From the NCBI GenBank assembly GCA_937891015.1, contig CALAPY010000006.1, forward strand, positions 1 to 31,527: a stretch of 31,527 nt of DNA. The letters are read 5' to 3'. A program made the translations under genes and the position numbers. Position 1 is the first letter of the stretch. Each line of letters starts with the position of its first letter. Shown here in pieces: positions 17,741 through 25,489 of the stretch. Origin of the DNA: UBA2108 sp002713215 (GTDB lineage: Bacteria; Bacteroidota; Bacteroidia; Flavobacteriales_G; Salibacteraceae). The notes under the pieces were generated by a model. It did not search any database. It was not told the DNA's origin and saw only the letters and a program-made list of their open reading frames with translations.

Positions 17741-20287
17741 GTGAATAACTGGATTTTATTAATACTTCTACATCTACCTTTATTAGGGATTACACAGTCC
17801 AAAACGGATAGATTAGATATTGGTTCACTGAACTATAAATTGTTGGAGCAATCCATTTTAGATCAAATCAACCAGATTAGGGTAAATAATGGGAAGACGA
17901 AACTATATCCGGATTCATTACTATTGGAAACCGCGCAAAACCAGTCCAACTACCTGGCTATTTCTGGCAATTTTTCACACTATCAAAAGATCAATAAATC
18001 ATTAAGAGACCCGCAGTTGAGAAGTGAGTTTTTTGGTGCTGATGAAATGATGATTGGAGAAAACATTCTCTTTCTTCCGGTTGGCAGTAAATCTCTAAAC
18101 AGCAAGCTAAGAGGTGCCAGTGCTACTTACAGTAACTATGCACATGAAATAGCGGAACTATGGCTGAGTAATGTGCCCGATAAATCCAATTTAAATTCTG
18201 ATGAATATGCAATTTCAGCGGTTTCAATAAAATTGAATGAAACCATGGATACCCTTTTTGTGGTTCAGGTTTTTGGTGCTCCAATTGCAGATTATGAGTA
18301 CGTACGTTCTAAAACTTCGTTTCCCTATTCAACCCTTGATGGAAACAAGAGTATGCGTTTGTTGGCGCCCAAGATCAAATCTCCCAAAAAATATCCTTAC
18401 GGCATAAAAACTCCCCAGCGATTTTCAGATTGTCCGAAACCAACAAAAAAACGATGGATGGAGGTAGACGCCAGTTTGACAATTACCAGAGACAAAATGC
18501 TGTTTTGCGTGTACGAATTGAACCAAGTCAGAAGGTTCTTTTCTGGTCCCAAGGATGGGCTGGCAGTTGAACTTATCTCTTTTGAGAACCAGTTTAATTG
18601 TGATGGTAAAAACGTAGAACAGGCTAATACCAGGAATGGATTTAGCTACCTGGACGGAAGGTTAATGAAACCGGTTTATAGAAATGAAATTGAAAAACAA
18701 CGATTGGAGTTACAAGAAAAAGCGAGTAAGCAAAAATCGAATTCAGAGGAGAAAAACTGCAACTACTTTAAACTGGGTAAAACCCCTGAAAATTTCACTG
18801 ATTATCCCTACGAAGTAAAACTTCATTATATCAGGAATAAGAAGTTTTGCGTTCAGGTTGAATTCGATCTGCATTGTGGTGAATTATTGGTTTACAAGCC
18901 TGCTACATTACCTGTTAAGTATACCATAGATACGGTAAAATATGTGCCTGTATCCAGGCAAACGAGTTTAACTGTTGACGTAGGTTTCGAAAAAAATGCG
19001 GTGGAGTTTAACGGTGCTGACATGGAAGAACTTCTGGTTCAATTGAAGAACAAAGAGTTTTTAGTTAACTCCATTCGGATAGATGCATTTTCCTCCATTG
19101 AAGGAACTCGATCTGCTAATGAAAAATTATTTAAAAAGCGAGCAGAGGTGCTAGTCGCTGAATTGGAGAAACACCAGAAAGGAAGCATTAAATACACCTT
19201 AAAATCACAAGAAAACTGGGACCTGTTTTATAAGCAGGTAGATACTACCGAGTATTATTCTATGAAAGTGTGGAAGCGGGATCGGGTGAAACAATATTTT
19301 AAAGATTCTGTCAATGCGATCCAATTTAAACCTTTTTTCAAAGATCAGAGAAAGGCTAAGATTACTTTAACCATTACACCGGTACAAAACAACAAGTGGA
19401 AGCAACTGATGGCCAGAACGGAATGGAATTCCATAATGGGTGTCTTTAATCAATCGGGAAATATCGACGACGAACAGTTGCAACGATTGGACATTATTCA
19501 ATGCTACTTACAAAGGGTCAAAGTAGAAGATAAGTCCTTGGTTGACCCCCAGGAATTGGTGATTCCACAACTTAAAGAGTTTTCGAAGGCTAATTACCGT
19601 AACTACCTGTTTGGCATTCAAAATGGGAAGACCTATGATGCTGCTATTGCCGTAGAGAAATTAAAAAAATGGAATTCTAAACTTCAGGAGAGGGAAGTAG
19701 ATTACAATATAAAGGCAATCATAGCGAACCATTCAGACGAGTTTTCTTCGAAAGAAAAGATCATTTTGATTCGAAGTCTTGTTTCTGAGTTAAAGGCCCA
19801 GGAAGCAAAACAGGAGCTCATTGATGACGTGGAAATGTGGTTTCATATTGAAATGGCTAACCTGGTTTATGGAGGCCATGAGGTCAATTACGTTAAAAAG
19901 GCCATGCCTTCATTAAATTATATCAAGTCAAACTATTGCAAAAAGGACAGCAGCTATTCCAGAAAAATGGAACTGGCCAAGTACTACATATCTTTTGAAC
20001 AGTACGATTGGGCCAAGGAATTGCTTTTGCCTTACGTAGAGGGTGACAACATTAAAAAAGAGGCTATGGCTCTGTACCTGAAGTATTGCCTGTCCTACGA
20101 ATTGGAGAATTTCCCGGCATCGTATTACATTGAGCTTAAGAAGGCTTACGAAATCTTTCCAAAGAAGCAGTGGTGCCGATTGTTTATTGGAAATTGTAAA
20201 ATTCCACTCCGTGCCCTTGATTGGCCTTCAACCAGAGCCCTTTATTGCGCTTCGTGTTCTGAGCTGATTGGGGAAGCCAAAAAATAA
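17741..20287 (+). CDS. Exported CAP-domain protein with OmpA-like domain and helical tail
   Basis: The 848-residue protein starts at GTG; no ATG fits, and the signal peptide NNWILLILLHLPLLGITQS begins directly there. Residues about 30-180 form a CAP/SCP domain: ILDQINQIRVNNG, SHYQK, GENIL and YAHEIAELWLSN. A Cys-containing middle region is repeated in outline (DCPKPTKK...FCVYELN and the later FCVQVEF). At about 405-490 there is an OmpA-like segment with IDAFSSIEGT...NEKLFKKRAEVLVAEL. Its Asp448 and Arg467 stand where OmpA-family proteins bind peptidoglycan diaminopimelate. The last 300 residues are mostly helical and TPR-like. CAP domains occur in secreted hydrolases and binding proteins. Anchoring of a CAP domain to the cell wall is my inference. 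Confidence 0.78.
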   Translation: MNNWILLILLHLPLLGITQSKTDRLDIGSLNYKLLEQSILDQINQIRVNNGKTKLYPDSLLLETAQNQSNYLAISGNFSHYQKINKSLRDPQLRSEFFGADEMMIGENILFLPVGSKSLNSKLRGASATYSNYAHEIAELWLSNVPDKSNLNSDEYAISAVSIKLNETMDTLFVVQVFGAPIADYEYVRSKTSFPYSTLDGNKSMRLLAPKIKSPKKYPYGIKTPQRFSDCPKPTKKRWMEVDASLTITRDKMLFCVYELNQVRRFFSGPKDGLAVELISFENQFNCDGKNVEQANTRNGFSYLDGRLMKPVYRNEIEKQRLELQEKASKQKSNSEEKNCNYFKLGKTPENFTDYPYEVKLHYIRNKKFCVQVEFDLHCGELLVYKPATLPVKYTIDTVKYVPVSRQTSLTVDVGFEKNAVEFNGADMEELLVQLKNKEFLVNSIRIDAFSSIEGTRSANEKLFKKRAEVLVAELEKHQKGSIKYTLKSQENWDLFYKQVDTTEYYSMKVWKRDRVKQYFKDSVNAIQFKPFFKDQRKAKITLTITPVQNNKWKQLMARTEWNSIMGVFNQSGNIDDEQLQRLDIIQCYLQRVKVEDKSLVDPQELVIPQLKEFSKANYRNYLFGIQNGKTYDAAIAVEKLKKWNSKLQEREVDYNIKAIIANHSDEFSSKEKIILIRSLVSELKAQEAKQELIDDVEMWFHIEMANLVYGGHEVNYVKKAMPSLNYIKSNYCKKDSSYSRKMELAKYYISFEQYDWAKELLLPYVEGDNIKKEAMALYLKYCLSYELENFPASYYIELKKAYEIFPKKQWCRLFIGNCKIPLRALDWPSTRALYCASCSELIGEAKK

Positions 20288-20378
20288 CTTTTCATTAAAC
20301 CTCACGCATGCTGGAAGGCAGATCAAGGTTTTTGGTAGATGTGTTATAATTAGGGGTTCTTCATATTCAATTCATAGT

Positions 20379-20527
20379 TCGTCATTCCGAAAGAATAGGT
20401 GAGTCTATTGAGGGACGAAATAGATACGAACCTTCTATACGGAATCTCATAAAAAAGTAGGAGATTCCGTACAACTATCTCACACAATCCCTTCTGGGCT
20501 TGGTTCGATCACGTTTACGGAATGACG
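20379..20527. repeat. Nested palindromic intergenic element, copy 2
   Basis: The outer arms CGTCATTCCG (20379-20388) and CGGAATGACG (20518-20527) are perfectly inverted over 10 bases. An 11-bp hairpin TACGGAATCTC/GAGATTCCGTA (20438-20448/20461-20471) lies inside. There is no coding capacity. It is built like the copy at 16093-16183. Confidence 0.7.
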
Positions 20528-20555
20528 GAATATTAGATCAGTTCAAGCAACTTCC

Positions 20556-20585
20556 AGACGCTTTCTGAAGCGTCTTCTTTTATTC
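20556..20585 (+). terminator. Intrinsic terminator between CAP/OmpA-like and MFS genes
   Basis: AGACGCTT (20556-20563) and AAGCGTCT (20568-20575) form a perfect 8-bp stem with a TCTG loop, followed on the plus strand by TCTTTTATT. It would stop plus-strand transcripts of the CAP/OmpA-like gene and overlaps the MFS stop codon region. Confidence 0.7.
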
Positions 20586-21797
20586 TATAATCGACTGACT
20601 TGAAGTCATTCTGAACTTAATAATCAGTGCTGAAATGAAGGTAAGTGAAGCAATTACAATAAATGCAGAGTCAATGTTTAAGAGGTCTGCAATTATTCCT
20701 GTAAGCACGGCTCCAACTGCATATCCTAAATCTCTCCAAAGTCTAAAAATTCCTATGCTCTTAGCCCGGTCTTTTGGATTTGTATTTTCGGCTATGGAAG
20801 CAAGAAAAGTGGGGTATACCATAGCGGTTCCCCAACCAAGAACAATGGATAGAATTATATATTGAAATAACGAGTTTGCCCAGATAAATAGAAACAAAGT
20901 AATGGCTTGTAATAGCATGCCCCAAAAGAGCATTTTGCGCTTGGAGTATTGATCGGACATTTTTCCTGTAAACAATTGTCCAATGCCCCATACTGCTGGG
21001 TAAATGGCAGTAATAATTCCAATTTCTTCAACGGTAAACTGTTTGCTGGCTAAGAGCATGGGAAAGATTCCCCAAACCATTCCGTCGTTGAGGTTATTTA
21101 CTAGTCCGGCTTGCGAAACTGAGCCCAGGTTTTTGTGCTTCCAGCTGGTATCCCAGAAGATGTTTCCGAGCAATGGAATTGAATTCGATTCAGATTCTTT
21201 GGAAACGTGGTGAAGGGTGTCCTTTATTAGGAAAATGCTTGTAAGCAACCCCAGAAGAACCAGGGCAATTCCGATATAAAATGGATAGGGTCTTAGCCCA
21301 TAAGAATGAGCAATATACCCCGTCAAAAAAGCAACAACCCCAACCGAAAGGTAACCTGCGAATTCGTTGATTCCCATAGCAAACCCTCGTTGCTTTTCTC
21401 CAACCAGGTCTATTTTCATTACAACGGTACTGCTCCAGGTAAGCCCCTGATTTATACCTAGCAGTACGTTCGCAAGAATGATCCAATTCCAATTGGGGGC
21501 CATCATCAACACAAAGGGAATAGGCAGCCCAATAACCCATCCAGCAACGAGCAAGTTTTTTCTCCCAAATTGGTTGGCGAGTGAACCGGTGTAGTAATTG
21601 GTTAGGGCTTTTGTAATTCCAAAAACAACAATGAAGGAAAGAACCGCCGTCTTTACAACTAACCCAAACTCATTTTCTGCAATTTCGGGTAGGATGGATC
21701 TTTCTAACCCGACCATTCCACCAACAAATGCGTTGACGATAACCAGGAGCGTAAATTGTTGCCAATTTTCCTTTAATCCTAATTCTACTTTATTCAT
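20580..21797 (-). CDS. MFS transporter
   Basis: The 405-residue inner-membrane protein has about 12 hydrophobic segments. The MFS motif A appears as GSLANQFGRK (71-80) after helix 2. A second, related loop, GKMSDQYSKRKM, lies in the C-terminal half. The family couples substrate movement to the proton gradient, and the layout fits drug or metabolite exporters. The substrate cannot be read from the sequence. It is the last gene of the seven-gene minus-strand run, 35 bases after the SGNH gene. This suggests it may move a substrate or product of the carbamoyltransferase module. A short palindrome, GGAATTGTAATTCC (21799-21812), lies directly before the ATG. Confidence 0.88.
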   Translation of the reverse strand: MNKVELGLKENWQQFTLLVIVNAFVGGMVGLERSILPEIAENEFGLVVKTAVLSFIVVFGITKALTNYYTGSLANQFGRKNLLVAGWVIGLPIPFVLMMAPNWNWIILANVLLGINQGLTWSSTVVMKIDLVGEKQRGFAMGINEFAGYLSVGVVAFLTGYIAHSYGLRPYPFYIGIALVLLGLLTSIFLIKDTLHHVSKESESNSIPLLGNIFWDTSWKHKNLGSVSQAGLVNNLNDGMVWGIFPMLLASKQFTVEEIGIITAIYPAVWGIGQLFTGKMSDQYSKRKMLFWGMLLQAITLFLFIWANSLFQYIILSIVLGWGTAMVYPTFLASIAENTNPKDRAKSIGIFRLWRDLGYAVGAVLTGIIADLLNIDSAFIVIASLTFISALIIKFRMTSSQSIIE

Positions 21798-21832
21798 TGG
21801 AATTGTAATTCCGTTATGTTCAATGCAAAGGA

Positions 21833-23035
21833 CTAGTTATTCTGGTGCGAAATAATGTAATCTCCCATTCGCATTGCTATATCCTCGTTAAGCTCCTTAG
21901 TGAAGTGACAATAGTCGACAAAAACCCATTTATCCGATTCATGAATCCAGTTCATAAGAAAGATGGTGCTGTCGTTGCTGTATTTCTCTGTGGCTTTGTC
22001 ATACATGATCTGGTAATATTGATTAGTTGGTGCATAATCGAGTAGGGTAGTATAGTAATTGTATACACCGTGTTCCAGGTCTTTGAGTTTGTTCGTATTT
22101 CTTCGGGAAAGGTGTGGTTGAATTAGCAGCAGGTGCTGCTGTTGATTTTTTACCAACAGATCCCTAAACGCATCTAAGCTCATCAAGAAGCTATCTACTG
22201 CGTTGGAAATAGTTGGATCTTCTGTATCGTATTTCAATTCCAAAGGAGTTGCGTTCATCCATTTGTCCTGGATAACCTTATTGTTGGCTCTCCGCAACTT
22301 TAGACGACTGAAAAAGAAATTCTTTTTGGCCGAATTAAGAAAGGCAGACATTCTGGTTAGCGCTGTGTATGTGGTGATTGGTTTATTATTCGAAGGATCA
22401 TTTTTCCAATCGTCGATCAGGTATTGTTTTACTGAATAATTGGGTGCAATGGACTTAGGCTCATTGACTCCATCCATCGAAATAACCCAATCGGGATTGT
22501 ATTTCTTCAAACGTTCATAGTTCCATTGGCTTTGAAGAACCGTGGTACTGCTAATTGCGGCATTAAACACTTTAACTTTTTTATCCGGTATCCTTTCTGC
22601 CAGGTATTTTTCCAGATAACCATCGATTGAGGTTGAAATGGGATGGTTAAAAATGTTGGTAATATCGAGCCACTCACCACTAATGTTAGAGCCCATTCCT
22701 GCCATAGCACTTCCTCCCAGGAGAAATACCCAGAAATCACTTTCTTGTTTTTTAGGCATAAATACTTCACCGGGCGGCATTCTTATGCCCAATTCGTTGT
22801 ATTGCGACTCTTTGTAAAACTCGAGGTAAAAGGGTCTGTTGTTCCAAATGAGGATTGAATCAGATGCTAGCCGAGGGCTACCCTGAATCTGCAAGTCGGT
22901 GCTGTAGGGAGACCATCGGAAATAGGCTGGAATTCGAAAAGACAGCTCAATAATCAGAAGAAAAAATAGCAATACAAACGCAGTATATCCGAATAGCTTT
23001 TTCTTAGACCATTGTTTGGTATTCTTCTGTTCCAT
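21833..23035 (-). CDS. Membrane-anchored SGNH/GDSL-type hydrolase
   Basis: The 400-residue protein has a basic N-terminus and one transmembrane helix (about 15-32), so the catalytic part faces the periplasm. The SGNH blocks can be seen: LLGGSAM with the nucleophile candidate Ser109, FNAA (Asn158), MDGVNEP (Gly189, Asn191) and VDYCHFT with Asp374 and His377. Family enzymes are esterases or acyl/acetyl-transfer-associated hydrolases. Proteins of this kind sit beside carbamoyltransferases and SxtJ-like genes and correspond to the GDSL-lipase position (sxtL) in saxitoxin clusters. It is 18 bases downstream of the SxtJ-like gene. Deacylation of a carbohydrate or lipid carrier is a reasonable guess; the substrate is unknown. 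Confidence 0.82.
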   Translation of the reverse strand: MEQKNTKQWSKKKLFGYTAFVLLFFLLIIELSFRIPAYFRWSPYSTDLQIQGSPRLASDSILIWNNRPFYLEFYKESQYNELGIRMPPGEVFMPKKQESDFWVFLLGGSAMAGMGSNISGEWLDITNIFNHPISTSIDGYLEKYLAERIPDKKVKVFNAAISSTTVLQSQWNYERLKKYNPDWVISMDGVNEPKSIAPNYSVKQYLIDDWKNDPSNNKPITTYTALTRMSAFLNSAKKNFFFSRLKLRRANNKVIQDKWMNATPLELKYDTEDPTISNAVDSFLMSLDAFRDLLVKNQQQHLLLIQPHLSRRNTNKLKDLEHGVYNYYTTLLDYAPTNQYYQIMYDKATEKYSNDSTIFLMNWIHESDKWVFVDYCHFTKELNEDIAMRMGDYIISHQNN

Positions 23036-23053
23036 AAATTCAGACCGGCCCAG

Positions 23054-23428
23054 TTACCAGGGTTTTTCGAATGACGCCTTGTCAAACTCCTTATTGCTTT
23101 CTTTGAAGAGGGAGTCTTTTGTGTTTTTTAAAGACAGTGGGTTTTTGTCTCCAAATGCTCTTGATAGAAAAGCGATGGGGGTTAAAAACAGATAGAAGAT
23201 TACCGATAGCAAGATATTGGGTACAATTAAGCTTAGTAGCCAGGCCAGCTTCATCCACAAAAAATCAATTTTTTTTGCGAGGTATCCCGAAACAAGACCA
23301 AGAGCTCCAACAATAAAGGATGTCATTAACGCCCACCTCCAATCGGTAACGATATAGATAAAAAGCATACCTAGCGAAATAACCAGGATTGTTTTTATGG
23401 GTTCAGATTTTTGTTTCGAAAGATCCAT
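23054..23428 (-). CDS. SxtJ-like membrane protein
   Basis: The 124-residue protein has three hydrophobic segments (about 12-28, 33-50 and 62-88). The typical SxtJ body follows: WMKLAWLLSLIVPNILLSVIFYLFLTP with FGDKNPLSL and a charged tail ending in FEKPW. SxtJ proteins are small inner-membrane proteins of unknown function found next to O-carbamoyltransferases. The start ATG lies three bases after the stop of the DUF5989-like gene, so translation is probably coupled. Its position between the carbamoyltransferase and SGNH genes supports the family call. Confidence 0.82.
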   Translation of the reverse strand: MDLSKQKSEPIKTILVISLGMLFIYIVTDWRWALMTSFIVGALGLVSGYLAKKIDFLWMKLAWLLSLIVPNILLSVIFYLFLTPIAFLSRAFGDKNPLSLKNTKDSLFKESNKEFDKASFEKPW

Positions 23429-23431
23429 TAA

Positions 23432-23581
23432 CTAAAATAGGGTGTATATAAATGGTGCAACTGCACTGCCACCGCCAAAAACGATTAAGATTCCAAGTAG
23501 CAGCAACACGATAATAATAGGTGCTAACCAGAACTTTTTGCGCTCTTTCATAAAGAGCCATAAATCTGTCAAAAATTCCAT
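23432..23581 (-). CDS. DUF5989-like (SxtK-type) 49-residue membrane peptide
   Basis: The 50-codon frame from ATG 23581 to TAG 23432 encodes MEFLTDLWLFMKERKKFWL followed by one hydrophobic helix (about 20-36) and a GGGSAVAPFIYTLF end. The pattern LxxFxxERKKxWLxPxI...GxSAVAPFIYTLF is, to my knowledge, the DUF5989 signature. Members lie between carbamoyltransferase and SxtJ genes. It has 42 bases upstream to the carbamoyltransferase stop and three downstream to the sxtJ-like start. The function is unknown; a small partner of SxtJ in the inner membrane is plausible. No strong ribosome-binding site is visible, consistent with the weak SD use of this phylum. Confidence 0.85.
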   Translation of the reverse strand: MEFLTDLWLFMKERKKFWLAPIIIVLLLLGILIVFGGGSAVAPFIYTLF

Positions 23582-23623
23582 TAGAAAGGATTGTTTTTAA
23601 GGGTCAAATATAATGGGGTCATG

Positions 23624-25489
23624 CTAATCTTTTTTAAATACAACCCGCCATTTTTCCTTGTTTTGCCAATCGGGTTGTTTTGTCTTTTCATACAGGTAAT
23701 CACCAATTACCAAATAATCCATTTCGGTACTCATAAAACATCGGTAGGCATCGTAAGGAGTACAAACTACCGGTTCACCCCGAACATTAAAACTGGTATT
23801 AACCAATAGCCCGTAACCGGTTTGTTTTTCAAATTCGCTTATTAGATTCCAGTATCGCTCGTTGGTTTGTTTGCTCACACTCTGAATGCGTGCTGAGAAA
23901 TCGACATGGGTAACGGATTGAATGTCGCTTCTTTCCGTGTAAAGGCGATCCCAGAAAGGGAGGTTCATGTAGTTGTCGGCCATTGATTTTCTTCTCGATT
24001 CCTTTACCGGGGCCACCAAAAGCATGTAGGGCGAATTTTCTTCGATATCGAAATATTCACCGGCTTTTTCTTCTAAAAAGGAAGGGGCAAATGGCCTGAA
24101 TCCTTCCCGGTATTTGATCTTAAGGTTTAATTTTTTCTGCATTTCAGGGTTTCGTGCATCTCCCAATATGCTTCTATTTCCCAGTGATCGTGGTCCGAAT
24201 TCCATTTTCCCCTGAAACCAGCCCACCACGTGGCCTTCGGCCAATTTGGAAGCCACCAGTTGATTAAGATCAGATATGTTTTGATAATGATCGAAAACTG
24301 CCTTTACCTTTTTATTTACTTGTTGAATTTCCTTGTCGGAATAGTCAGGGCCCAGGTAAGCCCCTTTCATCGTATCGAGTTTATCTTCTCGTTTTCGGCT
24401 GCCGTTAAAATACATGTAGTTTACCGCGAGTGCTGCCCCCAGGGCTCCTCCGGCGTCACCTGCTGCCGGTTGAATGTAAATTTCCTTGAATATTTTCTCC
24501 TTCAGCAGTTTTCCATTGGCTACACAATTCAGAGCCACACCGCCAGCGAGACACAGGTGATCTAACCCTGTTATGCGTTTCGCCTCCTGCGCCATTTTTA
24601 AAACAATCTCTTCGGTAACCAATTGAATGGCCAGCGCCAGGTTGCAGTGATGCTGTTCCAGTTTATCTTCTTCGGCTCTTCGTGATATCCCAAACAAGTT
24701 TTTCCATTTGCGGTCTTTTACCATCCTTAATCCAGTGGCGTAATTGAAATAACGTTGGTTAAGCCAAATGGAGCCATCTTCTTTAATGTCTACCAGTTCC
24801 TTCTTTATAATGGATATGAATTTGTTGGTTTCTTCCGAATTGGGATTTCCATAAGGAGCAAGTCCCATGAGTTTATACTCTCCTGAATTAACAGTAAATC
24901 CTAAAAAATAGGTGAATGCGCTATAGAGTAGGCCTACCGAATGGGGAAACTCCATTTCTTTTAGCAATTTGATTTTTCCCTGTTCCCCAATTCCAATGGA
25001 GGCGGTACACCATTCTCCAACTCCATCAATGGTTAAAATTGCTGCTTGTTCAAAAGGTGAAGGATAGAATGCGCTTGCTGCATGCGACAAATGATGTTCT
25101 GGAAAGAGCAACTTGACCTGTTTCTTTTGGTAGGGGCCAACTTCTTTTAATCCCTCATAAATCAGCTTCTTGAGAAACATTTTCTCATTGAGCCAAACCG
25201 GTATTGCTTTTAAGAACGAAACAAGTCCTTTGGGTGCAAATGCATAGTAGGTTTGAAGCAACCGTTCAAATTTTAGCAAGGGTTTGTCGTAGAACACTAT
25301 TGCATCCAGTTCGTCCAGTTCCAAACCGGCTTCTTCCAGGCAATATTTAATAGCATTTGTTGGAAAGTCAGGAGTGTGTTTAATGCGTGTAAACCGTTCT
25401 TCCTGTGCTGCTGCAATAATCTCATCACCTATGGTTAAGGCTGCTGCTGAGTCGTGATAAAAGGCAGAAATCCCTAATATTTTCTTCAT
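23624..25489 (-). CDS. O-carbamoyltransferase of the NodU/CmcH family
   Basis: At 621 residues this is full length for the family. The N-terminal Kae1-like domain has GISAFYHDSAAAL (6-18), EERFTRIKH (30-38), the metal-binding HHLSHAASAFYPS (132-144), LAGGVALNCVANGKL (313-327) and PAAGDAGGALGAA (340-352). The C-terminal domain has FGPRSLGNRSILGD (430-443). These enzymes move a carbamoyl group from carbamoyl phosphate, through carbamoyl-adenylate, to a hydroxyl on a sugar, antibiotic or toxin. No signal peptide is present, so the reaction is cytoplasmic. The ATG directly follows the TAG of the PhoD-like gene without a spacer, indicating translational coupling. The acceptor is unknown. The DUF5989, SxtJ, SGNH and MFS genes downstream suggest a membrane-linked or exported product. 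Confidence 0.93.
   Translation of the reverse strand: MKKILGISAFYHDSAAALTIGDEIIAAAQEERFTRIKHTPDFPTNAIKYCLEEAGLELDELDAIVFYDKPLLKFERLLQTYYAFAPKGLVSFLKAIPVWLNEKMFLKKLIYEGLKEVGPYQKKQVKLLFPEHHLSHAASAFYPSPFEQAAILTIDGVGEWCTASIGIGEQGKIKLLKEMEFPHSVGLLYSAFTYFLGFTVNSGEYKLMGLAPYGNPNSEETNKFISIIKKELVDIKEDGSIWLNQRYFNYATGLRMVKDRKWKNLFGISRRAEEDKLEQHHCNLALAIQLVTEEIVLKMAQEAKRITGLDHLCLAGGVALNCVANGKLLKEKIFKEIYIQPAAGDAGGALGAALAVNYMYFNGSRKREDKLDTMKGAYLGPDYSDKEIQQVNKKVKAVFDHYQNISDLNQLVASKLAEGHVVGWFQGKMEFGPRSLGNRSILGDARNPEMQKKLNLKIKYREGFRPFAPSFLEEKAGEYFDIEENSPYMLLVAPVKESRRKSMADNYMNLPFWDRLYTERSDIQSVTHVDFSARIQSVSKQTNERYWNLISEFEKQTGYGLLVNTSFNVRGEPVVCTPYDAYRCFMSTEMDYLVIGDYLYEKTKQPDWQNKEKWRVVFKKD

Noticed and set aside
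20761..21540. Minus-strand frames of 76 and 116 codons inside the MFS gene
   Set aside because: They overlap the MFS gene in another frame and have no independent signals; the MFS frame has clear family motifs.
23624..25489. Saxitoxin-type toxin biosynthesis cluster
   Set aside because: Only the I/J/K/L-like part is present; there is no polyketide synthase-like sxtA, amidinotransferase or oxygenase gene, so toxin synthesis is not supported.
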